In this document: positions 1 through 12,100 of the stretch, piece after piece
Numbering within the stretch: the stretch's first letter is position 1
Layout of the letters: every line of letters starts with the position of its first letter
Origin: Mucidula mucida
Taxonomy: Eukaryota > Basidiomycota > Agaricomycetes > Agaricales > Physalacriaceae
Assembly (NCBI GenBank): GCA_015501055.1
Contig: JADNYV010000013.1
Span: 372,001 to 436,000, forward strand
Length of the DNA: 64,000 nucleotides
Direction: 5' to 3'
Made by a program: the position numbers and the translations under genes
Notes under the pieces: model-generated
What the model saw: only the letters and a program-made list of their open reading frames with translations
The model's database searches: none
What the model was told of the DNA's origin: nothing

Positions 1-177
1 TGTGGCCTTGCTTTCGACAAACTGGCCTCCAATAAAGTTCTTGGTGGTTCCCCCGGTCGCGCTAGTGCCTTTCCACTGGTCAGATAGTTGCTCAGCCATT
101 GGCCTTGCGGCTGCGCTGAGGGCGCGAGAGACGGCGGACGAGCTGAAGCAGCGTCTCTGCGCAACGAGTAGAACCAT
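1..177 (-). CDS. Methylmalonate-semialdehyde dehydrogenase, 5' end only
   Basis: The reverse strand is open from an ATG at 177 to the window edge (59 codons), with no stop in view. Residues 1-30 are rich in Arg, Ser and Ala and almost free of acidic residues (QRRCFSSSAVSRAL), which fits a mitochondrial presequence. Residues 44-59 read TTKNFIGGQFVESKAT, the entry into the aldehyde dehydrogenase fold as seen in the CoA-acylating MMSDH subfamily. In that family the enzyme converts methylmalonate and malonate semialdehydes to propionyl- and acetyl-CoA in valine and pyrimidine breakdown. The catalytic Cys and NAD site lie outside the window. A second Met at residue 27 could start a cytosolic form. 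The gene is divergent from the Rap1-like gene, leaving 134 bp for both promoters. The family call rests on a short segment. Confidence 0.8.
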   Translation of the reverse strand, partial: MVLLVAQRRCFSSSAVSRALSAAARPMAEQLSDQWKGTSATGGTTKNFIGGQFVESKAT

Positions 178-311
178 GGTAGTGGTTACAGTTGAAGCGG
201 TGTCCAGGTGCTCGTTCAGCAGACCACAGATTCCGATCCTTTCCTTTTTCGGCTGTCCTGATCTGGCAGGCGCGAACTCACGTGCGTCCGACTTTTTATT
301 CTTCTTCAACC

Positions 312-2178
312 ATGAACGGCGCCATGAATGGCTTCTCCTCGTTCGACAAGGACCTCGATGCCATGCGAATGGGCAACGGAAACGCGGGCCAGTTTGCTGC
401 CAACAACTTTCCTTCGTCCAGCGCGAATTCATATCCAGAATACTCTCCATCCGGCATGCCCAACCAGTACGCGAACAATGTCGATATGCGGCAGCAGATG
501 TCGTCGCCGACGAATGCAATGGCACCAAATGGACACTGGCCTGGCATGTTTAACCAGACTCCACATCAGAGACCAATGCAACCTACACAAATGGGGGGTC
601 ACCAGCAGCAGTTTAACCAACAATGGAACCAACCCATGGGCGCCCAATCCTTCCCCAATGCTATGCGCGGCATGCCACTCGGACTGAATGCTGGTCTGCC
701 TTTTATGGCTCCGCAGATGATGCAGGACGCGATGGTCATCCACAAACGGGAGGAAGAGACTCTTGTACGCACACTTATCAACGCACAAACCAACCGTGTG
801 TCCTACAGAGAGGCATTGAACGCCCTACACGGGGTATGTATGTCTTTCTCCGATGCCCCGCAATACGCGTCTGATATAGTCCAGACCAACAACCACAGTG
901 CTAGCCTATGGAAGGATCACTATCTGGAGCATAAATATCGTCTCGACGGCGACATTGCCCAGTACTTCAGCCGCTTGCGCGATCGCACCAGCCACCTACC
1001 TAGTTTTGTTCCGAAAAACGCATTTCCCGGTTTGAAGCCAGAGTCGTCGGTTTCGCCTATCGCTTCCTCTTCAGGACCTCCATCTGCTGCCAAAAGTCGT
1101 CGTACTAGAAACTCTAGTACTCCCACAGCGCAGCCTTCCTCATCGACGCCTACTACCGGTCGACGCAACACCATAAACAGCCTTACCACCCACACTGCTG
1201 TTTTTGACCGCCGCCTTCCCCAGCCACATGTTGACCTGAAGATCCCTGAACCTCCTTCACGCTCCCCAACACCTCCAACACTAGTCATACCGAAAGGCCG
1301 CGGTAACAAATTCACCGAGCAGGACAAGACGTTCTTCCTCAAGTTTATATCACGTCGAGTACAGGAGGATGCCACTCTAACACGGAACGATCTCTGTGAA
1401 CTCTTAGCAGAGAAGGCTCGTCTTAATCTTCTTGTGCTTCAGAGCCTGTTGTCGCTGAAATCATAATCGTAGGCACCGCACCACAGCACCCAATCCTGGG
1501 CTTCATACTGGTCCAACAACCATGACATGCCTGACAAAATCCTCGCTTCCGCAAAGGGCGAACTGGAGGATGACGAGGACGAGTCTGAAGAGGAACGGAT
1601 AACAAAGTCTCGTCCACGGCCCAAGTACAAGGACATCAGTTCAGACGACGAAGGGCAAGATGATGAGGACGAGGAAGAGGCGAAACACAACGACGACGAA
1701 GATGCAGAAGGTGACGACGACGATGAAGCGGACGAAGACGAAGACGATGAAGACGTGGAAATACCACCATTTGACGAGGAAGCGATGGGACCCAAGGGTG
1801 GTCCGTTCACTGATGCTGACCTGGCCATCACTGCGCGACATATTGCCAGTTTTCCAGATTTCTCTCAAGTCAACTTTCAAGACAAATGGGTTCCTTTTGG
1901 CGATAAAGTGTGTCGAGTCACAGATGCCTTGTGCTTCCTGTTTAACAGCATCTAGTACCCACAACGCTCCGCCAAGTCTTGGGCTGAATATTACCGTCGA
2001 AATGAGAAAGGTGCAGCCTCACTCTACCTTTCAAATCTTTGTCCTAATTCGCGAAGCTCTTGAAACGCTTGCTCGCAAAATCCGCAAACAGAATCCGCCT
2101 TCGAAGCGAAAGTTTCAGGCTGACGACGAGGATGAGGATGACGAGAAGGGCAGTAAACACCCCAAACTGACCTCTTGA
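312..2178 (+). CDS. Rap1-type Myb-domain protein (putative telomere/chromatin factor)
   Basis: Four introns are inferred: 834-884, 1416-1472, 1908-1955 and 2011-2056. The N-terminal ~150 residues are low-complexity (Asn/Gln/Met/Pro). A helical block follows (EALNALHG then NNHSASLWKDHYLEHK). The centre holds a Myb-like module spliced across the second intron (KFTEQDKTFFLKFISRRV ... DLCELLAEK | APHHSTQSWASYW). A very acidic Asp/Glu tract comes next, then a second Trp-containing module (YPQRSAKSWAEYYRRNEK), and the protein ends in a basic tail. Paired Myb modules of this sort resemble the Rap1 Myb domain of telomere-binding proteins; a telomere role is inference. The second intron needs a GC donor (AAG|gctcgt) to keep the frame. 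The GT four bases downstream would shift it. ATG 312 was chosen over 192 because the low-complexity conserved start begins there. Confidence 0.72.
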
Positions 2179-2518
2179 CCGCGTTTCCTACCTCTTTTCA
2201 CCTTTTTATTATTGTTTCTACAGCTTTGTTCACTGTTTCGCTATATTGCTTGCTATCGTTGCAACACTCGGGGGTTATTGGCGTCTGTATTTGACTGGGT
2301 GTTGCATGGACGTTCATTGTACGCTTATATTCACATAATTTATGGGCATTACTATTATCCTATCCTCATTCCTGTACATACTCACATTTTGTACGTCCAA
2401 GAGCCACAAATTGACACGCACTTTGGGTGCGGCACACCACGTGTTTAGGGTGGATCGATAACATATTAGTGGTTGAGCTTCTTGGCAACCATCTCTCTCT
2501 CTCTTACTGTCACGAACC

Positions 2519-4115
2519 ATGGATGAAGAATACGATGTTTGTCGCTGTTCTCGACACTGACAGGCCTGTACTGATTGCTTCGCAGGTCATTGTGCTCGGC
2601 ACTGGCCTGACTGAATGTATTCTGTCAGGTCTCTTGTCTGTCGAGGGCAAAAAGGTCCTTCACATGGACAGGAACGACTACTATGGCGGAGACAGTGCCA
2701 GTCTGAACTTGACCCAGGTGAGGGCGGCCATCTGTCTTCGCTGAGCGACAGAGCCCTCATGTCTCCTAGCTATACCGCAAGTTCCGCCCTGACCAAGCAC
2801 CGCCCGCCGAATTGGGACGCGACCGCGACTATGCCGTGGATCTCATCCCCAAATTCATCATCGCCTCCGGAGAGCTCACCAAGATCCTCGTGCACACTGA
2901 TGTGACTCGCTACCTTGAATTCAAGCAGATTGCGGGCAGCTTTGTCTACCGCGAGGGCCGGATTTCCAAGGTTCCCAGTACTGAGATGGAGGCTGTCAAG
3001 AGCCCGCTCATGGGTCTCTTTGAGAAGCGCCGGGCCAAGAAATTCTTTGAGTTTTTACAGAGCTGGAGGGACGATGATCCCACTACACAACAAGGTCGGT
3101 TTCCTGGATAGGTTGATGGCGCTGTATCTGAAACCATCTAGGTCTTGATCTCGACAAGGACACAATGAAGACGGTCTACGACAAGTTTGGATTGGAACCC
3201 GGTACGCAGGACTTTGTCGGACATGCTATGGCTCTTTACTTGGATGACGAGTGAGTTCGCCATGTCCCTTCTTCAGGAGTAATGCTGATCGTCGGATTAC
3301 AGCTATCTCACCAAGCCGGCTCGTGTTTCCTATGAGCGCATTGTCCTCTATACATCATCTATGGCTCGCTACGGCAAGTCGCCCTACATCTACCCCCTCT
3401 ACGGTCTCGGAGAGCTCCCTCAGTCGTTTGCTCGGCTCAGTGCGATCTACGGTGGTACTTACATGCTCGATAAGCCCATCGATGCCATCGTGACTGATGA
3501 CGCCGGCAAGTTTGTTGGTGTGACGAGCGGAGGAGAGACGGTCAAAGCGAAACAAGTCATTGGTGACCCAAGCTACTTTGGCGCTGGAAAGGCCGACAGT
3601 GGGAAGGTGAGGGTCATTGAGGAGGGTAAGGTTGTGCGCGCCATCTGCTTCTTGAAGCACCCCATACCCGGCACAGAGGACAGCGACAGTTGTCAGATCA
3701 TCATTCCCCAAAACCAGGTCAACCGACGAAACGGTATGTTGTGCCTCGTTCTTCACGTCGCGTCATATTCAAGCATGATCTAGACATATACGTTGCGATG
3801 ATCTCCTCGACTCACAACGTGTGTGCAAAGGACATTTATGTTGCCATTGTGAGCACAATTGTCGAGACTGACAAGCCGGAACTGGAGATCGCCCCTGGTC
3901 TCAACCTCCTCGGGCCCATTCACGACAAGTTTGTGTCCATTACGCCCCTATACACTCCTACGGATCCTGGAACCAGCGACAACATCTTTGTCACCCGTTC
4001 GTACGACGCAACGTCTCACTTTGAGACTGTTGTCGAGGACGTCCAGGATGTGTGGAAGCGTGTGGTTGGCTCGGATTTGGTGCTCAAGAAGCGGGATGTC
4101 GAGGTTGAGGCTTAG
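2519..4115 (+). CDS. GDI1: Rab GDP-dissociation inhibitor
   Basis: Six exons (2519-2536, 2586-2717, 2770-3094, 3142-3250, 3303-3733, 3784-4115) join in frame to 448 residues, the usual length of fungal GDI. The start [19 protein letters not shown] is the dinucleotide-binding-like motif of the GDI/REP family. Further landmarks are MDRNDYYGG, the long conserved block around [20 protein letters not shown], and [19 protein letters not shown] near the C-terminus. GDI extracts prenylated GDP-bound Rab GTPases from membranes and recycles them through the cytosol. All introns are short GT-AG introns. The stretch from 3962 past the stop has a second copy at 15541-15696 on the other strand. Confidence 0.96.
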
Positions 4116-4130
4116 TCGTGTCGTTGCATA

Positions 4131-5102
4131 GTTTACACATTACGGAATTTACGCCAATGTACAGTTTTTGTTCGCATCTTCATCCGTCCAGAAATGTTGA
4201 GATTCATGTCGGTTGTGGAGTCCCTTGAATGGGGAGGGGCAAACAAGCACAAAGTGTCTGAGGTCAGTGATTTACTTGAAGAACGAGTCTAGGAAAGAAC
4301 ACTAGTATCAGTATCAAGTGGACGCCCGTTTCTCATTTCCTCCATGCGCTTCATTCGCCTACACCCGCACCAGCCAATGAACTTGCAAAGGCTCAAGAAG
4401 AAGCACTCACTGTTGACATATTCCAGCCCGCGCGCCTCCTGCCCTCGGAGCTCCTTCAGGAAGACACCATGTCACCGACATTCGAGGAGCTAGCCACCGG
4501 AGATTGACCGGAGATTTCGTGGACAGCCGGGTCCTTGGCTTCTCTCTCGCGTCTCATCTCGCTGGAGAAGCATCGTCTTTGCAATGCCACTCGCATCAAC
4601 GTAAACCTGGATCGGGAGAACTTGCCTGCCCATAGGACTCTCTAGTACAATTTTCTCAACAAATTCCCTGAGGAGAAGAACCGGTACCACGTCAATATTT
4701 ATTCACGACGCAACATGATGTGATTCATTAAAACATTCCCTCTCATATCTTATTACTGGCGGTCACTTGGGTTATATCTACCAGAAGATGCTTTTTTCAG
4801 ACTGCATTATAGTACTGCTTGGGGTATATATGGCTCATTGGGGGATGTGCGACTACATATACAGTCACCGATGCCAGAGGAGTTGCCTAGGGTGCCCCAG
4901 TACGGGCAATGTTGCATGTGGACGAGAGCACCACATCTGTGATCACTCATGGTCAACCATTCAGGCATATCTTCCATGTGCCATGAAACCTTATCACTTG
5001 TTTTGAGCCGCCTGGAAGTGTTAAGCTAAGGGCATTCCAGGAGCACTTTTCCAGTGCATATGTCTCTGCTCTCCACAACCTTTTGGGAAAATTGGTGCAT
5101 CA
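4131..5102 (+). pseudogene. Broken F-box gene copy downstream of GDI
   Basis: This stretch aligns along its length, with many mismatches and small gaps, to the reverse complement of the F-box gene at 14004-15464. That gene also sits directly behind a GDI tail. Recognisable parts are the pre-F-box segment (near 4330-4400), the F-box helix (CCCTCGGAGCTCCTTCAGGA at 4440) and the segment around GGTCACTTGGGTTATATCTA. Compared with the 15-kb copy it has lost bases inside the F-box and around 4500-4560, and it has stops in every frame. Homology ends at about 5102, exactly where the stop codon of the convergent HNH gene lies, so the 3' half has been replaced. It looks non-functional. Confidence 0.75.
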
Positions 5103-6497
5103 CCCATTCATCCCATCGTGATGTGCAACAAAGTGATCAGTACAAGTTAACTTTTCCTGCAAAATTGGCCAGTTGTTGGCCGATAGGACCCTCATGTCCT
5201 CTTCCTCTTCATCGTCGTCATCAGACTCTGGTTCCGCTCCTCCGCACATCCACACAACATCCCCAATAAATTTATGGAGAGTGAAGAACTTCATATCAAT
5301 ATCGGGGATACTTTGTAGGTTTGGGGGTCGCAACGGAGCATCAATTAGAACGAATGGAAGGTTGCAGAGGTGCTTCTCATCGTTGGCAATGCAAGAAAGT
5401 TCAGCAGTGGGATCTGCATCAGCGGGAAACTTGCGTGCTCGAATATATATCTGGGCAATAAAGTCAATGACAGACAGGCATGGAAGGCAGAAGAACACTG
5501 TACGACGTTGTTTGCACCAGACTCGAGATAAAGCTGAAATGCACCGAACAATTTGTGGAGAGCAGCGTTCATCATGAGCGCATTCTCCACACAGTCAACA
5601 GTGTCACCCCAAGCCATAATGGGAAGGCCTGTGAGGACCTCGACCAAGCTAAAGGACTGACAGAACAGTCAGCACATACAGAGCTAACATACAGATGACG
5701 GACCGTTTCACCCATCCCATAGGGAAGCCCATGAGCAACTTCCAGGCGCGCAGCCGGCACTCCGCTGTTCGTGACACATAATTTCTCCTCTGCGGTGCAC
5801 TTTCTCGACCTGAGGACACCGCTCAATCGGCATTTCTCGTCCCGCAACATCACCTAAACCGAGTAAGACATATCAACAAGACTTGAAGATACCTGTTTAT
5901 CCACTAGACTAACTCTGCCTTTCCCCGTCGTCATAGGCGTCGCCACAGCGGAGGCAGTTCGGGTCTCGGAACATACTGCGTAGCATCAAACACTGGTAAC
6001 GATGGTTGACCAAATGACACACCTAACTCGACAAGAGCGATTATCTCTGATGCAAGTTCTTCTAAAGTCCATCTTCGTTTAAAAATGCCTTCGTGTATGA
6101 ACCATTGCTGAGACAGATTGGCATCATAGGTTGGATCTATTGATGCGAGGCTGGTCCGGTCGACCTCGACACACGCCTTGAGATAGGACCTCGCCTTCTC
6201 GTCCCAACCCTGGTGCATGGAAGGAAGGAATGTTTCCTTGACGCGGCCCACAGGCGTTCGGATGATGAAAGGGCGGTCAAAGGGGTAGTGGTCGAGGTAC
6301 TCCAAAGCCGCAGTCACATAGGCAGTATGGGGTAAACTCCCGAGATGAGGAGGGAGAGTAGGAGGTCCTGCATCGTCTGCGTCGTTTTTCGGTTTTCTCA
6401 GAAACTCCTTGAGCTCAGCTTCGGGCGTCATGGCGGAAAGTAAGTGGTCAATGTCGGAAGGTCCGGACGGTCGGACCGGAGAGAAGATTGACATCAC
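5100..6497 (-). CDS. HNH-endonuclease-like protein of the agaricomycete family
   Basis: Five exons (6497-5977, 5914-5893, 5853-5693, 5648-5507, 5450-5100) with GT-AG introns join in frame to 398 residues. After a variable N-terminal half comes a C..SG motif (MLRDEKCRLSG), a Val-Ala-His (LEVAHGLPYGMG), and an ENALMMNAALHKLF segment. This spacing of His, Asn and His fits the HNH nuclease fold found in many mushroom proteins. The C-terminal tail is acidic (ESDDDDEEEED). Metal-dependent nuclease activity and any substrate are inferred, not shown. The stop codon abuts the truncated F-box copy, and the start lies 24 bp from the inverted-repeat element at 6521. The gene may therefore have arrived on an inserted segment. 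The 22-nt second exon is the least certain part of the model. Confidence 0.7.
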
Positions 6498-6520
6498 GTG
6501 TCATAAAAGCTCGTGTCAAG

Positions 6521-7079
6521 TTAGTCTGGAGCCTATTAGTATGTGGGGGTACCCTCACTTCGGAGTTTCAAAATGCACTAAGGTTAGGGTTACCGCTGGT
6601 TACCAATCACGCTAAATCGTCCAGTGTTCACTGAGCACTCATCCCACTTTCACCAGTGTAATCTACGTATAATGGAGAGATTGATGTGGCACAGCGCCTC
6701 AACAGTGCAGTGCGGGCAGTTGTTGCAGCGCATTTGTTATCGAGTTGCAGGTGATCTATAGTGAAAATTCAAGGAATGATGAACCGTAGACAGACCTTAG
6801 ATATGCAATTTTAACTAAAGGCAGTAAATTCGAGGTACATGATGCATCAGTAGTGCAAAAGCTGCGAGCTTGTATCCATCTGGTTCCGGTCCGACGGCAC
6901 ACTCTTAGCCAGGTAACCGACCTCTGTACTGAGCAAGCGTCGATACAACGCTTGCTCATACTAAAGGAGGCCAGGTTATCGGGCTAGCACACTCTGTGGT
7001 TAGGGTTCGGCATCTGCAATTTTCGAAGTCCGAAGTGAGCCTATGAGGTACCCCCTACATAGGTTCCAGACTCTACTAA
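6521..7079. mobile_element. Possible non-autonomous element with imperfect terminal inverted repeats
   Basis: The left end (from TTAGTCTGGAGCCTATTAG, with GGGGGTACCCTCACTTCGGA and a TTAGGGTT block inside) is matched in inverted orientation at 7010-7079 (CACTTCGG, GAGGTACCCCC, ATAGGTTCCAGACT...TACTAA, with an inner GGTTAGGGTT). The arms are roughly 60-80 bp and imperfect, and the ~420 bp between them has no convincing coding frame. No clear target-site duplication was found, so the exact ends are uncertain. The single TTAGGG units are part of the arms and are not a telomere array. Confidence 0.45.
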
Positions 7080-7099
7080 GAGACGATCGTGAGTATCCC

Positions 7100-8857
7100 A
7101 TCTTCTCTCGTTGAGTCGGTTTACGAGACTAGTGTCAAGTCAAAAAAATTATAAAAAAGCGTTGAAAGGCGCCTCGAAACTCAAGTTCCCGATGAGGTTG
7201 ACAGTGCTGAGCAGCGATCAGTCTCTCTTTTCACAGAAGCCAAACATGCTCAGCTTGATACATCAGTCAATAATCAACGTGAAGACATCCACAAAGACGA
7301 ACTCGAGCTTTTGAAAGCGGGGCTGCTGCGAGCTGGATCGAGATCTAGCCGCCAGCTTGCGATCAACGCTATTGGCACAGTTGTCAAGTACTCCAATAAC
7401 CTATGAGGTCGAATTTTGTATTGGAGGGTGACCCTTATGATCATCCTGAGTTTCCTCCCAAAGAGCTGGCCGACATGTTGGCAAAAGATCTGGACTTCGT
7501 CTCTGCTGTTCTGTCTGCTGCTTCGGTTGGAAAGTTCAAGACTATCCGCGATGGCTATTATGGTAAGCTCCGTTCATAATCTTTGTGTTTGTGTCTAACC
7601 AGATATTATTATTCGTTCTACGCCCTGATTTAAGTCCAGAAGAGACAACTGGGCGCGAAATCGGTACAGACTATGTAACCTTTACGCGATACATTCTGAC
7701 TGTCTTGTTAGCTGTCGAGAAGTCCTGGCAAATCGATTTCAGAGGTGATGCAGCCAAATTCCTTGGATTCAGAACCTCTCCTTGCCGAAGCTTCATACAT
7801 TACCATGAAGGCAGCCAAAAATTCTTCCAACAACACTTTTTCATATCTGGAATCAATCTTGGAGACCGCGGATAGTTTGCTGTTGCATTGCGTGCGTTGC
7901 TTGCCCGTGATACTGCTGCAGCGCAGAACAGTAACGCTGTTCAAGAGACCACGACTCTTGAGCAGGACGGAGCACAGCGTGTCATCACCGTGACCGGGTT
8001 TCTCAAGGCGCTTTTGAGACTAATGACGGCGAGCTACTAGCGCAGCCCCCCACATCCTATCGAGAAAGCGACACTGCATTTGACTCACTCGCGAAGATAC
8101 ATTTGAAGACGCAAAGATTTGGTTTAGCCATTTTGTTCGCGTCGATGACTACAACGTCATCAACCAGGAGTTTTTGTGGCGCTTAATCAGTCGCGGAGCG
8201 GTTGTCATCTGCGCGACGAACCAGCGAGGCATTGACCTTCTGATTCCGATCCTTATGGGAGATGTTCTTAAAAAGGACTGTGTCACTGTTATGCTCATAC
8301 AGGTCAAGAATGACAAGAGCTATACGGAAAAGCCTGCTCGATGGTCATTCGATGCAATGGATCCTTTCTGAGTTGGCCTTTTTTCTAGTGGTGTCGTCCC
8401 CCTGCCTATTATTCGCATGGTTTTTGACGTAGCATCGAAGGAGCCGGCGGTCGACTACCTCCAAAGAGGAACTCTACCTCGCCTCAAACAGACAGAACCG
8501 GTACCTGCACCTGGACTAAAGACTTCATTTGCGGCCTATGACATTCGGTGTTCTGAAATTACCAGCCGGACTTTCCGCGTGATATCCCCAGATCAGGATG
8601 ACATCTACGAAGATATCCTTCGCCGCGCCAGGAGTCATGCCAATCCGTACACACCAATGGAGCGCCCCTCGGATTTTGAGGTGGAACGGGGGGATATGAG
8701 GCGGGCGATGAATCCGGGCGTGTCGGCTTTGTCGCAGCACCATCGGCGTTATGTGAGTACCCAGGATTGGGATGTTGATGTGATATTGGACGACTCGATT
8801 CCGGACACACAGCGGGAACAGTTTCATGATGGTCGTGATATGGCCGTTGATGAGTAG
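7100..8857 (+). pseudogene. Decayed member of a large agaricomycete family with a nuclease-like C-terminal domain
   Basis: Coherent protein pieces lie in order on the plus strand but in different frames. They are a helical segment near 7400-7560 (EGDPYDHPEFPPKELADML), AEKSWQIDF-like sequence near 7715, VDDYNVINQEFLWRLISRGA near 8150, and a final block from 8417 (FDVASKEPAVDYLQRG ... DQDDIYEDILRRARSH). The core QRGIDLLIPILMG followed by VMLIQVKN resembles the D...(E/Q)xK arrangement of PD-(D/E)XK nuclease folds; this link is inference. Stops and frame changes near 7385, 7870 and 8038 indicate an inactivated copy, unless undetected introns explain some of them. Such families are often expanded and transposon-associated in mushrooms. 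Confidence 0.45.
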
Positions 8858-9101
8858 AAGAGTGCGCGCGCAACTCAACTGTAGCAATACTGGTAGGATG
8901 TGAAGTGTATATGTAGCATAAGAAATTACAGACAAATTACACTCAATGTCCGAACGACACTAACGTGTGATTGCCATCCTGAAGTTGCTGACGGTGACGA
9001 GGTGGACCGATATGGCAGCGCGAAATTACCATAAACGGACTTGCTTCCCATTCTCCTTTCCCCCGTCATGAATCCCTGATACGTCTTTTCCCCGCCACGA
9101 T

Positions 9102-12100
9102 ATGCTCCATCTGCAGAACAGCTACGTAGGAGCGCCAACGACCCGTCTTCACCATCTCGTTCTGCCTCGAGAAACATTGTTGGTGTGTAATTGTAGCTGT
9201 TAATTGAATGGCTGACGAACTAGAGGCAAGTTATATCCATCCGCTGATGGCGTCGTCATCCTCAATGCTGCGAGCCTGCAGCTCGTGCGTGTTCTCGCAT
9301 TTTGGGAGGCGTTCCCAAGCACGATGCATACCGCCGACCGAGTATCCTGCATCTCCGTCGACTCGAACATGAAACTTGTGCGTCATCCTGCTTATCCCGC
9401 GCGTCGCGAGCTACATCCATGTTTCCCAGATAGTCGCCGCCATGGGCAACCGTATAGCGTCTTGGTCACTGTCCGGTGTACAGCACGACGCCTGGCACAT
9501 CCATTCCACGCTGGTCCTCCCGTCTCATCACGTAGTGGCCGCTATGCACAATCGCTCTGGTACGTCATCTGCCTGGCATAATTACGCGTCTCATCGAGTG
9601 CAGGATTGCTGGCCATCGCGACCCAGAGCAGTCTTTCGGTCCACACGCTAATCCTCGACAATAATCTACCGACATGGTCCCAGAAGTGGATCGCTCAGTA
9701 AGTGTCGATCCGGCCTGTTGAGTCGTTTCCTAATCTTGGCAGACTTCGTTCGTTGCCCTCCCTAGTGCGCTTTGCCCCATCCCTCATGTACATTGCAACT
9801 ACGCGCTCCGACACCAATGCCGTGACACTGTACTCAACCACTTCGGGCAAGCAAATACAAGCAATCCCACACCCCCGACCGGTCATCCGCCTTAATTGGC
9901 GCCACTCTTCAGACAACCTCATTCTCTACACCGTAACATCCGACTCTACTCTCCGAGTATTCTTTCCTGTGCTCGACTCCCCTCAACATCTTCAGCTACA
10001 CGCCTCCATTGACCTCTTCGCCGCTTCTATTCCCACCCCAGACCCTCGCCCATCGACTGTCTTCGTCGTGAACCGTGAGGTAATCGGTCGGGCGTTCGAT
10101 AATATTTCGGCCGAACAGGACAATGCTCGAACAAGAAGGATACAGGAAATCAAACAAGAAGGCTGGGATCTCTTTCTTCGCGTACTCGGTGATGGTTCTG
10201 TGGTCGTAACAGCACTAGCTAATGTTGACCGCAAACCTCCGACACTACTGAAGCAGTTTACACTGCAACAATCCCCGCCGTCGACCTTGCCCGAAGCGCC
10301 TTCATTTCTCTACGTTCTCCCACATCCGAACAAGTCGATAGTTACTTTGGTCACGTCATCTCCGTTGGCGTCTTATGAGCTTTCACCAGCGGCGTTTTTC
10401 GACGCTCAGCAGGACGGTCTGAAGCTCCTCGTGACTGGGCCAAAGCGCATGCCTGACGAAAACTCTGAAATAGAGCGGTTCATACGTACTCCGGAAGGCG
10501 AAGGTCTTGGTATCATACGAAAGAATGGCAATGGTCAGGTTTGGAAGGTTACCGATGATGGTCTGGAGCTTGTGCAAACGACAAAGAGCGATCTCATCGT
10601 TTTAAACAAAGGCTGTGAGTTTGAGGAGTATGACACGGAGAAGCAGATGCTGGGTGATGTCAAGTTGCCCAAGGTGACTTCCTTCTTCACGATGCCGGAC
10701 GGGCCAGGACACGAGTCTATCATTGGCATCACGGATGACTTGTCGGTTGCGCACATACGGGGGAAGGGAAGAGATAGGAGGGTTGTTTGTGAACCACTTC
10801 CGATGGTCGAACGGCCAGCCATCATTCTGCCTGTAGACCCGATGGCGTGGGGTTTGCATCATCCGTGGGCTGAACATGACGTGCTGCTGAGTGTATCACA
10901 GGCAGGAGAGCTTGCATTCTGGATACCGGAGGACAGTGTGGTTTCGGGAGCAGTTAATGGCAACAGCAAGCGCAAACCTGCGTGGAGATGTACGGGCACT
11001 GTGAAGACAGGGCGAACATCCATCAAGACAGCGCGCTGTAGCTCTGCAAAAAAGACGGCATTGGGTAAGTTGGCTGCTGTTCCTCCGAGGCGTCTCATTC
11101 AACTGCTCTATGTGCAGTCGTATCCATTCCAGAAGGAGACGAACTTACAATATGGGACTCCAAAGAGTCAGAGTTCGCATCCGGCATGGAGTATCAAGGT
11201 ATCTTCAGGTAGGCGATTTGTATGGATTGATAGCTCCGCTAATCAGCTATGTAGTGAACCTATACGTGACCTAGATTGGACATCTACACCCGATATGCAG
11301 TCCATCCTGGCGGTTGGCTTTGACCACCACGTAGATTTACTATGTCAGCAGAGAATGACTTACTTTGATCCTGGACCTGGCTGGTCAGTATGTTGGAAGA
11401 TAGACATCCAGGCGTCAGTATCTCATTTCCTTTGCCTGAATATGCTTTGACGTACCTGTCGGTTCAGATCCATCCCTCATCCTATTTCCGACTCAATATG
11501 GTTGTCGAATGGGCGTCTCCTCGTCGGGGCTGGTCACCAGATGTTTTTGTATGGTCAACGTCGGGTCTCATCTGGTGCGAGCGCACGGAGCACGTTCAGT
11601 GGGGATAGCCTATTTGAGTCGGTCGCGCGGCAGAATGGGTCTTTACCAGATTACCATCCTCAGATGCTATTGCAGTGTTTGCTGTGGGGTACGTGGCATT
11701 TGCTATCTTCAAATCCTCGAATGACTTTGTGTAGAGAAAGTCGATCTTGTGAAAGATATTATCGTCAATCTATGGCGAGATATCCAGGAGCACAAGTCGC
11801 AGCATCACTTTACGAGAGTGCCGATAGAGCGATATTTTAGTATGGCGAGTTCGGCAGGTAGTGGGGTGAGATCAGGCAGCCTGACCTTATACATCATCGC
11901 TCATTGATTTTGTAGCACAAGAAACGATATACCCAATTGTTTGACGGACCGGAGATGAAGGATGAGTATGTATATGTTCGGGCGTTTTCCCTTTGTAAGA
12001 TACTGATAGGCTTATAGTGACGAGCCTGCCTTCTCGCGAGCTTCGGTTACTAAGCTGATTGAGGAACTCGAAGAGAACCCGTTACCTCACCTTACGCCCA

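Noticed and set aside
2..553. Long plus-strand frame at the window start
   Set aside because: It overlaps the antisense of the dehydrogenase start and the first exon of the Rap1-like gene; its composition is that of a shadow frame.
6590..7015. TTAGGG units as telomere remnants
   Set aside because: Only single units occur, and they belong to the mirrored arms of the inverted-repeat element; there is no tandem array.
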